From: Hathewaya massiliensis
GTDB lineage: Bacteria; Bacillota; Clostridia; Clostridiales; Clostridiaceae
Reading direction: 5' to 3'
Length of the DNA stretch: 64,000 nt
NCBI RefSeq assembly: GCF_902143515.1
Contig: NZ_CABFVD010000004.1
Span: 62,001 to 126,000 of the forward strand
The translations under genes and the position numbers were made by a program. Below, in pieces: positions 9,342-18,754 of this stretch. The number at the start of each line of letters is the position of its first letter. Positions within the stretch are counted from its first letter, which is position 1. A model generated the notes under the pieces. The model was given only the letters and a program-made list of their open reading frames with translations, was not told where the DNA came from and did no database searches.

Positions 9342-9440
9342 TTATCTAATTAAAATTGATAAAAATGTTACAGCTATAAATATAATTAAAATTAGTATAG
9401 CCATTATTTTAGTACTTTTTTCCCTTTGACGTTTATTCAT
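9342..9440 (-). CDS. Small single-pass membrane protein, DUF4044-like
   Basis: A 32-aa ORF. It starts MNKRQREKSTKIMA, followed by one hydrophobic helix (ILILIIFIAVTFLSILI), and ends Arg-stop. AGAGGTG lies 6 nt before the ATG, a convincing ribosome site, and smc begins about 20 nt after its stop. A basic cytoplasmic tail plus one membrane segment, directly ahead of smc, fits the short DUF4044 proteins annotated at this place in Clostridia. The function is unknown. Family membership is from memory of context and composition, not a search. Confidence 0.75.
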   Translation of the reverse strand: MNKRQREKSTKIMAILILIIFIAVTFLSILIR

Positions 9441-9528
9441 GAAAACACCTCTTAAAATTTAATTATTTCATTATATAAGTTTATTATATTTATTTTAAAA
9501 TATCAAATAAATATAATATTAAAATTAA

Positions 9529-9548
9529 AAACCGTGATTTCACGGTTT
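9529..9548 (-). terminator. Terminator after the radical SAM gene
   Basis: A perfect AAACCGTGA/TCACGGTTT inverted repeat just past the stop of the radical SAM gene, followed on the minus strand by a T-rich stretch. It separates the rnc transcript from the smc unit. Confidence 0.85.
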
Positions 9549-9560
9549 TATTTAACTATT

Positions 9561-10682
9561 CTATAAACTCATCCTTTTTCCTTCCTCAGACTTGTTGTTA
9601 AGGAACTTCATATATGATAATTCTATTTCTTCTTTACATGTATCTATGACTACTTTATCTAGATCCATACTTGGGTCTTGCACAACTGTAATATCATAAG
9701 CACCATGTTTTTCTTTGTAAAAATTAAAATAATATTTCTTATTAGAATATAATTTTGAAATATTCTTAGGGTTTATTTTTAGTAAAATATCACTGTTAAT
9801 TTTCCCTAAATTCATATAGGTAAATATCATTTCATTTAAGAGACTACTCTCCATTAACTCCCTAAAGGCTGGATGAAAAGGTCCACATATAAGTTCTGCA
9901 TTCTCATTAATATCTTCAGTTGGCTGAAGTCCTACTCTTACTACATTTATCCCTTTAGAAACTAGTATACTATAGGTTATTTTACACACTTCTATAGCAT
10001 AAAATAATGTATATGGTTCGTATTGTCCCCTTTTAACCATAGTTTCCATAGGAGTATCTTTTATTACTAAGGCTGGATATATTCTAGCAATTTCAGGATG
10101 AATTTTGCTTACTTTAACTGCAGTTTCAATATCCTTTTTCATAGTATCCCCTGGAAGTCCAAGCATTATTTGAATTCCTAGTGTAAATCCAAATTCCTTT
10201 ATAAGTTTACTTGCACTATAAACATCTTCATCACTGTGACCTCTGCCTGAATATTTTAAAACTTCTCTGTCTAAGGATTGTACTCCAAGTTCTATTATAT
10301 CTACAGAATATTTTTTTAATAAACCTAATCTCACATTATCTATGTAATCTGGCCTTGTAGATAACCTTATATAATCTATGTCCCCTTGAGTTTTATAAGA
10401 AAACGCCACTTTTAATAGTTCTTCTTGTTTGTTCATAGGAATAGCTGTAAATGTGCCTCCAAAAAAAGATATTTCTACAATAGCATCTTTATTTTTTGTT
10501 TTGTTTATTGTATATAAATAAGTTTTTATTATATGATTAACTCTGTTTGGATCCAGTTCTTCTTCATTAACCATAGTTATTTTTTTCTTTCCTGTAATTG
10601 TGTTTTGATTACAAAACACACAATCATGAGGACATCCTATATGAGGTACAAATACCGGAATTATATAATGATTTTTACTCAT
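9561..10682 (-). CDS. Radical SAM protein, Elp3/YhcC-like
   Basis: A 373-aa radical SAM enzyme. The iron-sulfur motif is CPHDCVFCNQ (about residues 17-26), followed by EISFFGGTFTAIP (the GGE-like SAM region), a TRPDY stretch and ELGVQSLD, all typical of the Elp3/YhcC-type radical SAM core. There is no separate acetyltransferase domain of the size found in true Elp3. The substrate is not known; tRNA or cofactor modification is plausible. The start ATG lies inside the end of rnc (8-nt overlap), so the two are coupled; longer versions of the frame only run back into rnc. Confidence 0.8.
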   Translation of the reverse strand: MSKNHYIIPVFVPHIGCPHDCVFCNQNTITGKKKITMVNEEELDPNRVNHIIKTYLYTINKTKNKDAIVEISFFGGTFTAIPMNKQEELLKVAFSYKTQGDIDYIRLSTRPDYIDNVRLGLLKKYSVDIIELGVQSLDREVLKYSGRGHSDEDVYSASKLIKEFGFTLGIQIMLGLPGDTMKKDIETAVKVSKIHPEIARIYPALVIKDTPMETMVKRGQYEPYTLFYAIEVCKITYSILVSKGINVVRVGLQPTEDINENAELICGPFHPAFRELMESSLLNEMIFTYMNLGKINSDILLKINPKNISKLYSNKKYYFNFYKEKHGAYDITVVQDPSMDLDKVVIDTCKEEIELSYMKFLNNKSEEGKRMSL

Positions 10683-11376
10683 TTCTCTTCTCCATATCTT
10701 GAATAACTTCTTTAGCTGCATTTTGTTCTGCTTCTTTTTTGCTAAAGCCAGTACCTTTTCCATAGGGTGTTCCATTAATAGATACTTCAACATGGAAAAT
10801 TGGTCTATGAGGTGGCCCTTCGCAAGAAGTTAGGTTGTATACAATTGCTATTTCCCCATTTTTTTGTAATAATTCTTGGAGCCTAGTTTTATAGTCTAGA
10901 ATTATTTGATTTTTAATAGCTTTTTCAATAGTTGGCATAAAATTATCTAATATAAATTTTCTTGTAAATTTCAATCCTTTGTCTAAATAAACGGCTGCAA
11001 TAATAGCTTCTACACAGTCAGCTAATATTGAATTTCTAGTTCTTCCACCAGTCTGCTCTTCTCCCTTGCTCATTATTATAAATTGTCCAAGATTCCATTT
11101 TTGAGCTATTTCATGTAAGGAACTTTCACAAACTATTGTTGCTCTTATTTTAGTTAATTCTCCCTCTAATTTATCTTTGCAGTTTATATATAGATACTCT
11201 GAGATAACAAGTTCTAATACAGCATCTCCTAAGTATTCTAATCTCTCATTATAGGAAACATTCTTTCTTTGATTTGCATAGGAACTATGTGTTAAAGCCG
11301 TTCTTAATAAGGATTTATTTTCAAAATTAATTGCAATTATTTTCTCAAGCTCATTAATTGCAGGTTTTCTTTGCAT
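10675..11376 (-). CDS. rnc: Ribonuclease III
   Basis: RNase III (233 aa) cleaves double-stranded RNA, including rRNA precursors and, in Firmicutes, SRP RNA precursor. The catalytic signature ERLEYLGDAVLE is at residues 44-55, with the second acidic site in DCVEAIIAAVYLD (about 116-128). A C-terminal double-stranded RNA-binding domain covers about 155-230 and ends KKEAEQNAAKEVIQDM. It lies downstream of acpP and overlaps the radical SAM gene. The acpP-rnc-smc-ftsY-ffh neighbourhood is conserved in Firmicutes. Confidence 0.97.
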   Translation of the reverse strand: MQRKPAINELEKIIAINFENKSLLRTALTHSSYANQRKNVSYNERLEYLGDAVLELVISEYLYINCKDKLEGELTKIRATIVCESSLHEIAQKWNLGQFIIMSKGEEQTGGRTRNSILADCVEAIIAAVYLDKGLKFTRKFILDNFMPTIEKAIKNQIILDYKTRLQELLQKNGEIAIVYNLTSCEGPPHRPIFHVEVSINGTPYGKGTGFSKKEAEQNAAKEVIQDMEKRNE

Positions 11377-11414
11377 AATTTGTTAACTCCTTTAATTTAT
11401 ATTTAAAAAAATTT

Positions 11415-11433
11415 AGTCCCGCATTGCGGGACC
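11415..11433 (-). terminator. Terminator between acpP and rnc
   Basis: A GC-rich GTCCCGCA/TGCGGGAC inverted repeat directly after the acpP stop, with a T-rich run (AAATTTTTTTAAAT) following on the minus strand. It would give high acpP mRNA and reduced read-through into rnc. Confidence 0.85.
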
Positions 11434-11436
11434 ATA

Positions 11437-11670
11437 TTATTCATCAACACGAGATTTTATGTATTCCACCACATCTCCTACAGTTGTAACCTTTTCAGCT
11501 GCTTCATCAGGTATTTCTATATCAAACTCTTCTTCTAGTGCCATGATAAATTCTACAACATCTAGAGAATCTGCTCCTAAATCATCTACAAAAGAAGCCT
11601 CCATTGTAACCTCATCCTCATTAACACTTAATTGTTCTACTATTATATCCTTCACTTTATCAAAAACCAT
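11437..11670 (-). CDS. acpP: Acyl carrier protein
   Basis: ACP (77 aa) carries growing acyl chains in type II fatty acid synthesis on a phosphopantetheine arm. The attachment serine is S35 in [13 protein letters not shown]. The protein is acidic and four-helical, of standard size. An AGGAGT ribosome site precedes the ATG. plsX, which uses acyl-ACP, is immediately upstream (154 bp away), and a strong terminator follows, which suits a highly expressed short mRNA. The 11671-11824 gap is AT-rich and shows no gene. Confidence 0.97.
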   Translation of the reverse strand: MVFDKVKDIIVEQLSVNEDEVTMEASFVDDLGADSLDVVEFIMALEEEFDIEIPDEAAEKVTTVGDVVEYIKSRVDE

Positions 11671-11824
11671 ACTTACTCCTCCAAATTAATAGTATTTTTA
11701 ATGTTTATAAATAAATATTAATCGTTTTCAATATATTTATCAACTACTTTTTATAAATATATTAATACTTTATATTATCTTTTCTATATTTATATGTATT
11801 ATTCTTAAATTTATATCTAAATAT

Positions 11825-12838
11825 TTATTTTTTTATATCTTCTATATTTATATTCTCAATTTCTTCCTTTATTTCTTCTATAACCTTATTATCATAAAAA
11901 AACTTAGCTTGCTTAATAGCATTTTTAAAAGCCTTTGCATCAGAACTTCCATGAGCTTTTACACATATACCTTTAACACCTAGAAAAGCAGCTCCTCCAA
12001 CTTCTTTGTAGTTAAAGTTCTTTTTAAACTTCTCAAATACAGGTTTTAAAAGCACTCCTCCAATTTTAGTTCTAAAAGAACTCATTATGTTTTCTTTTAA
12101 AGTAGATAATATTGTACTTGCTACTCCTTCATACATCTTCAGAATAGTATTTCCCACAAACCCATCACAGACTAGAACTTTTACATCTCCCTTTGGAACT
12201 TCTCTTGGTTCTACATTTCCAACAAAATTCAAGTTTGCATCTTTTAAAAGTTTATAAGTCTCCTTTGTAAGTTCATTACCTTTTTCTTCTTCCACACCTA
12301 TATTTACAAGTCCTACAGAAGGATTTTTAATGTTTAAAACTTTTTCAAAATAAACCTTTCCCATAAGAGCAAATTGGAGTAAATTTTTAGGTTTACAGTC
12401 TACATTAGCACCACAATCTACTACCATAAACTGACCGTTTTTACCTGGCATAATTGGAGCGAAAGCAGGTCTATCTACCCCTTTTATTCTTCCTATAATT
12501 AATGTGGCTCCTGTTAGTAATGCCCCTGTACTTCCTGCAGATAAAACTGCATCTGCCTTACCTTCTTTTACTAAATATAGAGCCCTACTTAAAGAAGAAT
12601 TTTTTTTTCTTCTAATAGCCATAGCAGGATGCTCATTATTGCTTATAACTTCTTCTGCATTAAATACTTCAATTCTATCTTTATCATATTTGTATTTGTT
12701 TAATTCCTCATGTATTCTATCACTTGGTCCTGTTATAATAACCTTAAGACTATTATCTTCCTTAGAAGCTTCTATACATCCTTTAACAACTTCTTGTGGA
12801 CTATTATCTCCACCCATACCATCTACTGCTATAATCAT
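11825..12838 (-). CDS. plsX: Phosphate acyltransferase PlsX
   Basis: PlsX (337 aa) converts acyl-ACP to acyl-phosphate, the first step of Gram-positive phospholipid synthesis with PlsY. It opens [20 protein letters not shown] and contains [24 protein letters not shown] and [12 protein letters not shown], all family hallmarks. The length is normal, with a short Glu-rich tail. It lies between rpmF and acpP in the usual rpmF-plsX-acpP order. A FapR gene, present here in bacilli, is absent. Confidence 0.96.
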   Translation of the reverse strand: MIIAVDGMGGDNSPQEVVKGCIEASKEDNSLKVIITGPSDRIHEELNKYKYDKDRIEVFNAEEVISNNEHPAMAIRRKKNSSLSRALYLVKEGKADAVLSAGSTGALLTGATLIIGRIKGVDRPAFAPIMPGKNGQFMVVDCGANVDCKPKNLLQFALMGKVYFEKVLNIKNPSVGLVNIGVEEEKGNELTKETYKLLKDANLNFVGNVEPREVPKGDVKVLVCDGFVGNTILKMYEGVASTILSTLKENIMSSFRTKIGGVLLKPVFEKFKKNFNYKEVGGAAFLGVKGICVKAHGSSDAKAFKNAIKQAKFFYDNKVIEEIKEEIENINIEDIKK

Positions 12839-12990
12839 ATACTAACCTCACTTTAAAGTATTTATACTTAAATAGTTTATATATATATTATATCATATTA
12901 GCAAAATTTGTAGAGTAGATTTAAGAAAAGTTTATCTTTCCCTTTCACCCATCAAACTATTAATGTGATTTTATAGGATATAAAAATAAA

Positions 12991-13010
12991 AGAAAGTCTT
13001 TCGACTTTCT
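12991..13010 (-). terminator. Terminator after rpmF
   Basis: An 8-bp inverted repeat AGAAAGTC-TTTC-GACTTTCT two bases past the rpmF stop, followed by a mixed A/T tail. A moderate terminator separating rpmF from plsX. Confidence 0.75.
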
Positions 13011-13012
13011 TA

Positions 13013-13195
13013 TTATTTATCATCAGATACTACCTTTGTATTTTTGTAATATCCACAACTTTTACATACTCTATGAGCTAATTTAAATTCATGGCATTGA
13101 GGACATTCCACTATACCAGGCATGCTTAGCTTAAAGTTTTGAGCTCTTCTTTGATCTCTTCTTGCTTTTGAAGTTTTTCTCTTTGGATGAGCCAT
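13013..13195 (-). CDS. rpmF: 50S ribosomal protein L32
   Basis: L32 (60 aa), a zinc-ribbon protein of the large subunit. It starts [19 protein letters not shown] and has two Cys pairs, CPQC and CKSC (about residues 27-30 and 40-43), which keep the zinc-binding form. Start at the ATG of MAHPK with AAGGAGGTG upstream; the GTG three codons earlier is inside the ribosome site. It follows yceD by about 40 bp, the conserved pairing. Confidence 0.97.
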   Translation of the reverse strand: MAHPKRKTSKARRDQRRAQNFKLSMPGIVECPQCHEFKLAHRVCKSCGYYKNTKVVSDDK

Positions 13196-13233
13196 TATAA
13201 ACACCTCCTTAACCTATGAATAAAGTTTATACA

Positions 13234-13752
13234 TTACTTATTATCATTTAATAAGTTTTTAAGCTTTGCAAATCTTGGATCCAATAAGGGTTCTTCCTCT
13301 ATTTCTTCATCTTCTACAATACAAGTACAAGATGAAAAATTTAGGTTAGTTCCACAACTTGTGCAAAGCCCCTTACAAGATTCTGTACACAATGTCTTAA
13401 CTGGAAGGTTTAAAACTAAATTTTGTTCAATAATACTGTATAGATCTACAGTACTATTTTCTATAATCCTCTCTTCTTCACTAGGATATTTAGAAAAAAC
13501 TTCTTCTACATCAAACTCTACTTCCTTAGTAAATTCTTCTAAACATCTGGAACAAGAAAAGACTAAAGAAGTTATAAAATTACCTTTAAATATGTATTGT
13601 TCTGACTTTTTTCTAAAAATCCCATTTAAAGTAATTGGAGAACTATATTTTATTTCTTCATCTCCTAAAATCAGCTTATCCTTCTCAATTATTGTATGTA
13701 CTTCAATTTCATCTTTTTTTCCATTGATTAATTGAATTAAATCAAATTTCAT
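13234..13752 (-). CDS. yceD: DUF177/YceD family protein
   Basis: A 172-aa YceD/DUF177 protein, always encoded just upstream of rpmF and linked to 23S rRNA accumulation or ribosome assembly in several bacteria and in plastids. Visible are CSRCLEEF (about residues 68-75) and a C-terminal cysteine group CTESCKGLCTSCG (about 124-136) that probably binds metal, then an acidic stretch DEEIEEEPLLDPRF. Size is typical. The function is inferred from the family and the rpmF linkage. Confidence 0.9.
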   Translation of the reverse strand: MKFDLIQLINGKKDEIEVHTIIEKDKLILGDEEIKYSSPITLNGIFRKKSEQYIFKGNFITSLVFSCSRCLEEFTKEVEFDVEEVFSKYPSEEERIIENSTVDLYSIIEQNLVLNLPVKTLCTESCKGLCTSCGTNLNFSSCTCIVEDEEIEEEPLLDPRFAKLKNLLNDNK

Positions 13753-13845
13753 TAATACATACCTCTTGAATAAGATTATTATATATTAAACAAGAGTTAT
13801 TATATAGATATTACGTATAAAAGTCAAGTTTATTTTTAAAGAAAT

Positions 13846-13875
13846 GTTTCGAGTAAAAGAAGTTTTACTCGAAAC
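13846..13875 (-). terminator. Terminator after ackA
   Basis: A perfect 13-bp stem GTTTCGAGTAAAA/TTTTACTCGAAAC with a GAAG loop, just past the ackA stop, followed on the minus strand by a T-rich run. It isolates pta-ackA from yceD-rpmF. Confidence 0.85.
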
Positions 13876-13893
13876 CTGAAGAACATAAGTCTA

Positions 13894-15090
13894 TTATTTG
13901 TTAATTAAACCAACAGTTTCTTTTGCTATCATTAGCTCTTCATTTGTTGGAATTACAAAGATCTTAACTTTTGAATCATCAGCACTTACTTCTACTGCTT
14001 TTCCTCTAACATTATTCTTTTCTTTATCTAATTTAATTCCTAAGAAATCCATGTTTTCACAGATTATTTCTCTTGATCCTATAGAATTTTCTCCTAATCC
14101 TGCTGTAAATACAATTGCATCCACACCATTCATAGCAGCAGTATAAGCTCCAATATATTGTTTTACTCTATAGTGGAATACATCTAATGCAAGTTTAGCT
14201 CTATGATTACCTTCTTTAGCAGCATCCTCTATATCTCTAAAATCTGAACTTACACCTGATATACCTAATACACCAGATTTTTTATTCATTAATTGATCTA
14301 TTTCATCAACTGATAAATCTTCTTCTTTCATTAAGAATGGAATTATTGCAGGGTCTATATCCCCACATCTAGTTCCCATAACTAATCCTTCAAGTGGAGT
14401 GAATCCCATTGAAGTATCTACAGACTTACCATTTTTAACTGCTGTTAAACTTGCACCATTTCCTAGGTGACAAGTAATTATTTTAAGATCTTCTATGTTT
14501 TTGCCCATCATATCTGCGGCAACGCCTGATACAAATTTATGAGATGTACCATGCATTCCATATCTTCTTACTGAATGTTTTTCATAAGCTTCATATGGAA
14601 GAGCATATATATATGCTTCTTCTGGCATAGTTTGATGGAATGCTGTATCAAATACTACTGACATTGGTGTATTTGGCATTAATTTTTTACATGCATTTAT
14701 TCCAATAATATTTGCTGGATTATGTAGTGGAGCTAATTTTGCACATTTCTCTAAATTAACCATAACTTCATCGTTAATTATTACTGATTTAGCATATTTT
14801 TCTCCACCATGAACAACCCTGTGTCCAACTGCAGAAATTTCGCTCATATCACTAATTACACCATGTTCTTTGTCTGTTAAAGCACCAAGAACTAATTCTA
14901 TTGCAACTTGATGGTCTTTCATTGGAGTTTCTATTATATGTTTATCTTTTCCATCACCTTTATGAGTTAATATAGAACCTTCTATTCCTATTCTTTCTAC
15001 TAAGCCTTTTGCTAAAGCTTTTTCAGTTTCCATATCAATTAATTGATATTTTAATGATGAACTTCCACAGTTAATAACTAAAACTTTCAT
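13894..15090 (-). CDS. ackA: Acetate kinase
   Basis: Acetate kinase (398 aa) converts acetyl-phosphate and ADP to acetate and ATP, the main substrate-level ATP step of clostridial fermentation. It begins [17 protein letters not shown]. It contains [30 protein letters not shown] and [10 protein letters not shown], the ASKHA-fold signatures. AAGGAGG lies before the ATG. It is directly downstream of pta (47 bp), forming the pta-ackA operon. Confidence 0.98.
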   Translation of the reverse strand: MKVLVINCGSSSLKYQLIDMETEKALAKGLVERIGIEGSILTHKGDGKDKHIIETPMKDHQVAIELVLGALTDKEHGVISDMSEISAVGHRVVHGGEKYAKSVIINDEVMVNLEKCAKLAPLHNPANIIGINACKKLMPNTPMSVVFDTAFHQTMPEEAYIYALPYEAYEKHSVRRYGMHGTSHKFVSGVAADMMGKNIEDLKIITCHLGNGASLTAVKNGKSVDTSMGFTPLEGLVMGTRCGDIDPAIIPFLMKEEDLSVDEIDQLMNKKSGVLGISGVSSDFRDIEDAAKEGNHRAKLALDVFHYRVKQYIGAYTAAMNGVDAIVFTAGLGENSIGSREIICENMDFLGIKLDKEKNNVRGKAVEVSADDSKVKIFVIPTNEELMIAKETVGLINK

Positions 15091-15137
15091 TTATTTTCCT
15101 CCTTAAATTTCTATATATATTAAATTTAAAATACTAA

Positions 15138-16133
15138 CTAAGCTTGTGCTTGAACTGCTGTTACTGCAACAACATTCACTATATCTTCTGGACTACATCC
15201 TCTTGATAAGTCATTAATAGGCTTTGCAAATCCTTGACATATAGGTCCTATTGCTTCTGCTTTAGCAAATCTTTGAACTAATTTGTAACCTATGTTTCCT
15301 GCTTGTAAATCTGGGAATATTAAAACATTTGCCTTTCCAGCAACAGGACTTTCAGGTGCCTTTAGCTCTCCAACTTTTTTTACTATAGCAGCATCTAATT
15401 GAAGTTCCCCATCAACTAATAAATCAGGTCTTTGTTCTTTAGCAAGACCTGTTGCTACTTTAACCTTATCAACTAATTCATGTTTTGCACTACCCATAGT
15501 AGAGAAGGATAACATAGCAACCTTTGGTTCTATTTTACAAAGATTTCTAGCTGTTTCAGCAGTTGATATAGCTATTGAAGCTAATTCTTCAGAATTTGGA
15601 TTTGGATTTACTGCACAATCAGAGAATAACAAAAATCCGTCCTCTCCGTATTCACAATCTGGTATATTCATTAAGAAAAAGCTTGAAACAACTTTTATTC
15701 CAGGTGCAGTTTTAACTATTTGAAGACCTGGTCTTAAAAGATCTCCTGTAGTATGAATAGCTCCAGATACTAAACCATCTGCATCACCTAGTTTAACCAT
15801 CATAGTACCATAGTATAGTGGATCTTTCATTGTAGATAATGCCTTTTCTTCTGTCATGCCCTTGTGTTTTCTAAGTTCATAAAACTCTTTAGCATAATCA
15901 TTAAGTTTTTCTGATTTTTCAGGGTCTATGATTTCTATACCTGAAATATCTACTCCTAATTCTTTTGCTTTTTGCTTTATAGACTCTTCATTGCTTACAA
16001 GGACTACTTCTGCTAACCCTTCTTTTTGAATCCTTTCACTAGCTATTAAATTTCTTTCTTCATCACCTTCTGGTAAAACAATTCTTTTTTTATTTTCTTT
16101 TGCCATACTCCATATCTTATTCATTAATTCCAT
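15138..16133 (-). CDS. pta: Phosphate acetyltransferase
   Basis: Pta (331 aa) makes acetyl-phosphate from acetyl-CoA and feeds AckA. It is the short class I form without the N-terminal DRTGG/BioD-like region. Motifs include RIVLPEGDEERNL (about 17-29), the DADGLVSGAIHTTGDLLRPG region and PVAGKANVLIFPDLQAGNI near the C-terminus. The start is the ATG of MELMNK, because the GGGGGGAAG ribosome site is immediately upstream; the earlier ATG runs through that site. The gene diverges from tmcAL across about 240 bp. Confidence 0.96.
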   Translation of the reverse strand: MELMNKIWSMAKENKKRIVLPEGDEERNLIASERIQKEGLAEVVLVSNEESIKQKAKELGVDISGIEIIDPEKSEKLNDYAKEFYELRKHKGMTEEKALSTMKDPLYYGTMMVKLGDADGLVSGAIHTTGDLLRPGLQIVKTAPGIKVVSSFFLMNIPDCEYGEDGFLLFSDCAVNPNPNSEELASIAISTAETARNLCKIEPKVAMLSFSTMGSAKHELVDKVKVATGLAKEQRPDLLVDGELQLDAAIVKKVGELKAPESPVAGKANVLIFPDLQAGNIGYKLVQRFAKAEAIGPICQGFAKPINDLSRGCSPEDIVNVVAVTAVQAQA

Positions 16134-16281
16134 ATGTCTTCCCCCCATGAGATATAATGTTTTACATAAAAAAGGTTACACATGCACATTAATAATATAA
16201 CCTTTTTACCACTTTTATTCAAGTTTTACTTTGATATTTTTTTGTTTCCTACTATTTACCTAATATTCAGCACTTTCTAAT

Positions 16282-16340
16282 AAAAAATTTATAAAGAAAG
16301 TATAGATATTCTTTATAAATTTTTTATTATTAATTATAAT
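16282..16340 (+). promoter_or_regulatory. 17-bp hairpin and candidate promoter ahead of tmcAL
   Basis: A perfect 17-bp inverted repeat (16282-16298 with 16309-16325, 10-nt loop) lies in the pta/tmcAL divergent gap. Its right arm overlaps a possible -35 (TTTATA, 16312-16317) placed 17 bp from a consensus -10 TATAAT (16335-16340), about 30 bp before the tmcAL ATG. Since no plus-strand gene precedes it, it is not an obvious plus-strand terminator. It may be an operator or a cruciform-prone site. The promoter call is tentative. Confidence 0.45.
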
Positions 16341-16371
16341 ATACTTAAATATGATAAAATGAGGTGTTTTA

Positions 16372-17580
16372 ATGAATGTCAGTGCTATTATAGCAGAATA
16401 TAATCCCTTTCACAAAGGTCATCTTTATCACATAAAAAAAACAAAGGAATTGACCAAATGTGATGGAATTATATGTATCATGAGTGGTAATTTTGTTCAA
16501 AGAGGTCTTCCTTCTATAGTAGATAAATGGAGTAGAACAACCATGGCTTTAAAAAATGGAATAGACTTAGTAATAGAGCTTCCTGTAGTCTATAGCTTAG
16601 CTTCTGCTGAATTTTTTTCATATGGAAGTATAAGTCTAATTAACTCTTTAAATATAGTTAATACTCTCTCCTTTGGTAGTGAATTAGGTGATATAACTAT
16701 ATTAGAGAGAATAGCTGAAGTTTTATTAAAAGAACCAGTCCAATATAAAAAACTTCTAAGTTTTTATTTGGAACAAGGCTTAAGTTTTCCAAAGGCTAGA
16801 AGCAATGCTCTTGAAAGCTTTATTAAAAGTAATAATATTCCTATTGAAAATCTTTCTGTGATTTTAAATTCCTCAAATAATATTTTAGGAATAGAATATC
16901 TAAAGAGCTTATTAAAGCTAGAAAGTAATATAAAACCCTTAACTATAGAAAGACTTGGGGAATCTTACAATTCAAAAAATATAGCTGAAATTTCTAGTGC
17001 TACAGCCATTAGAAAGTTTATTTTTTCTAATAATTCAATTAAAGATTTAAAGGATCTTCTTCCTTTAGAAACTTTTCATATTCTTACAAACTATGGAGAA
17101 GAAAACTTTCCTTTGGAGGGAGATATTTTGCCATATTTAAAACATAAAATTTATACCAATAGAAATTGTCTTTTAAAAATTCCTGATGTAAAAGAGGGCA
17201 TAGAAAACAAAATAATATATGAAATATTAAGAAGTGATGATTTTTCATACATTCTAAATAATATAAAAAGTAAAAGATACACTTTAACAAGAATACATAG
17301 AATACTAATGCAACTTTTTCTCGGCTTTGAAAATTATCCTATAGAAGATATGCGAAAGTCTAAGGCTCCTTATGCTAGAATATTAGGGTTTAATTCTAAG
17401 GGGCAAGAGATGCTAAAAGAAATTAAGAAGAAATCAATGATACCTATAATAACAAAAATACCTAAAGAAAAAAATGATTTTTTAAAACTTGATCTGGATA
17501 GTACAGCTTTTTATGGACTTTTAAATAAAAGTATTAACTATAATGAAGACTTTTATAGAAAACCTATAATTATTAAATAA
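16372..17580 (+). CDS. tmcAL: tRNA(Met) cytidine acetate ligase TmcAL
   Basis: TmcAL (formerly YlbM/DUF795, 402 aa) makes N4-acetylcytidine at the wobble base of elongator tRNA-Met, using acetate and ATP. It opens MNVSAIIAEYNPFHKGHLYHI with the nucleotidyltransferase HxGH motif (HKGH, residues 14-17), then CIMSGNFVQRG and a SSATAIRKFI stretch (ISSTxIR-type). Length is normal. GAGGTG lies 7 nt before the ATG. Its acetate substrate makes the location beside pta-ackA attractive, though this is also common synteny. Confidence 0.95.
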   Translation: MNVSAIIAEYNPFHKGHLYHIKKTKELTKCDGIICIMSGNFVQRGLPSIVDKWSRTTMALKNGIDLVIELPVVYSLASAEFFSYGSISLINSLNIVNTLSFGSELGDITILERIAEVLLKEPVQYKKLLSFYLEQGLSFPKARSNALESFIKSNNIPIENLSVILNSSNNILGIEYLKSLLKLESNIKPLTIERLGESYNSKNIAEISSATAIRKFIFSNNSIKDLKDLLPLETFHILTNYGEENFPLEGDILPYLKHKIYTNRNCLLKIPDVKEGIENKIIYEILRSDDFSYILNNIKSKRYTLTRIHRILMQLFLGFENYPIEDMRKSKAPYARILGFNSKGQEMLKEIKKKSMIPIITKIPKEKNDFLKLDLDSTAFYGLLNKSINYNEDFYRKPIIIK

Positions 17581-17647
17581 CTATAGTAATTTATTTTTAA
17601 AAGAGAAATATAGATATTATATAAGCAATTTTAAAAGGAAGATTTAG

Positions 17648-18754
17648 GTGAAATATTTTAAAAAAAATAAAAACAAAAATAACAAAGTATTTATTTTTAT
17701 TTTAAGTATTTTAGTATTAAATATAATAATTTTTCCAAAACCTTGTATGGATGGTTCTATAAAAGGCTTAAAGCTATTTATTAATTCTGTATTTCCATGT
17801 TTATTTCCTTTTTTAGTATTATGCAATTTAATCATATATTTTAACGGGGTGGAGGTCTATGCAAAAGTCTTAGGCCCAATATTATGCAAACCCCTAAGGT
17901 TACCTTTTTCTTGCAGTGTTGTTTTAATCCTAAGTTTTTTATGTGGTTATCCCATGGGAGCAAAATATACTGCAGATTTATATGAGAAAAATATTATAGA
18001 TTTTGCAACTTCAGAAAGACTTTTAAACATAGCTTCAAATGCAAGTCCACTATTTGTTATGGGCACAATTTCCATTACTATGTTAAAGAGTAGTTTTCTT
18101 GGGTATATACTGTTAATCTCCAATTATTTATCTTGTCTTATATTAGGTTTTCTTTTAAGAGGAAAAAATAAGCCTAATTTAAAAAAATCTAATAATACTA
18201 TTGCAGTAAATAATAAAACTTCCTTTTCTAAAGCCTTTAGTCATAGTATAGAGGATGCTATTAATGTATGTATAACTGTTAGTGGATTTGTAGTATTTTT
18301 TTCAGTAATAATAGAAATAATAAGAAGCAATACCCAAAGTATTGCTTCTACCAAATCTAATGTTTTATTTTCATTTTTATTAGGACTTTTAGAAATAACT
18401 AATGGATGTCATGGTGTATCCTCAATGAATATTCCTATGAGTATAAAATTAAGTTTAATTAGCTTTTTAATGTCATTTAGTGGTATCTGCATAATATTGC
18501 AAGTTCACTCATTTATATATAAATATAATTTTTCAATAAAAAAGTATATATTAAGAAAATTTGTTCAAGGAATTATTAGTGCCCTAATAAGTATAATTAT
18601 TTACTTATTTAGCTATAATAGCATTTCCTCTTTTTTAAATCTTAATACCTATAATAAAAAATTTGATTTTTTAAACTATTTGTTCCTCTGTGGGTGTATA
18701 CTAATAGTTCCAATGCTTTTAGAAAAATTAAAGCGATTATTTAATGTTTTTTAA
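17648..18754 (+). CDS. ylbJ: Sporulation integral membrane protein YlbJ
   Basis: A 368-aa polytopic membrane protein of the YlbJ family, required for spore cortex formation in B. subtilis. About eight hydrophobic segments are visible, with the family stretch LSFLCGYPMGAKYTADLYE (about residues 97-115), SNASPLFVMGTI and a late GLLEITNGC motif. The start is GTG with AAAGGAAG just upstream. It follows tmcAL by 67 bp on the plus strand. Its last 18 bp overlap the end of the convergent 174-aa gene. An 11-bp inverted repeat (18323-18349) lies inside the coding region. Confidence 0.9.
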   Translation: MKYFKKNKNKNNKVFIFILSILVLNIIIFPKPCMDGSIKGLKLFINSVFPCLFPFLVLCNLIIYFNGVEVYAKVLGPILCKPLRLPFSCSVVLILSFLCGYPMGAKYTADLYEKNIIDFATSERLLNIASNASPLFVMGTISITMLKSSFLGYILLISNYLSCLILGFLLRGKNKPNLKKSNNTIAVNNKTSFSKAFSHSIEDAINVCITVSGFVVFFSVIIEIIRSNTQSIASTKSNVLFSFLLGLLEITNGCHGVSSMNIPMSIKLSLISFLMSFSGICIILQVHSFIYKYNFSIKKYILRKFVQGIISALISIIIYLFSYNSISSFLNLNTYNKKFDFLNYLFLCGCILIVPMLLEKLKRLFNVF

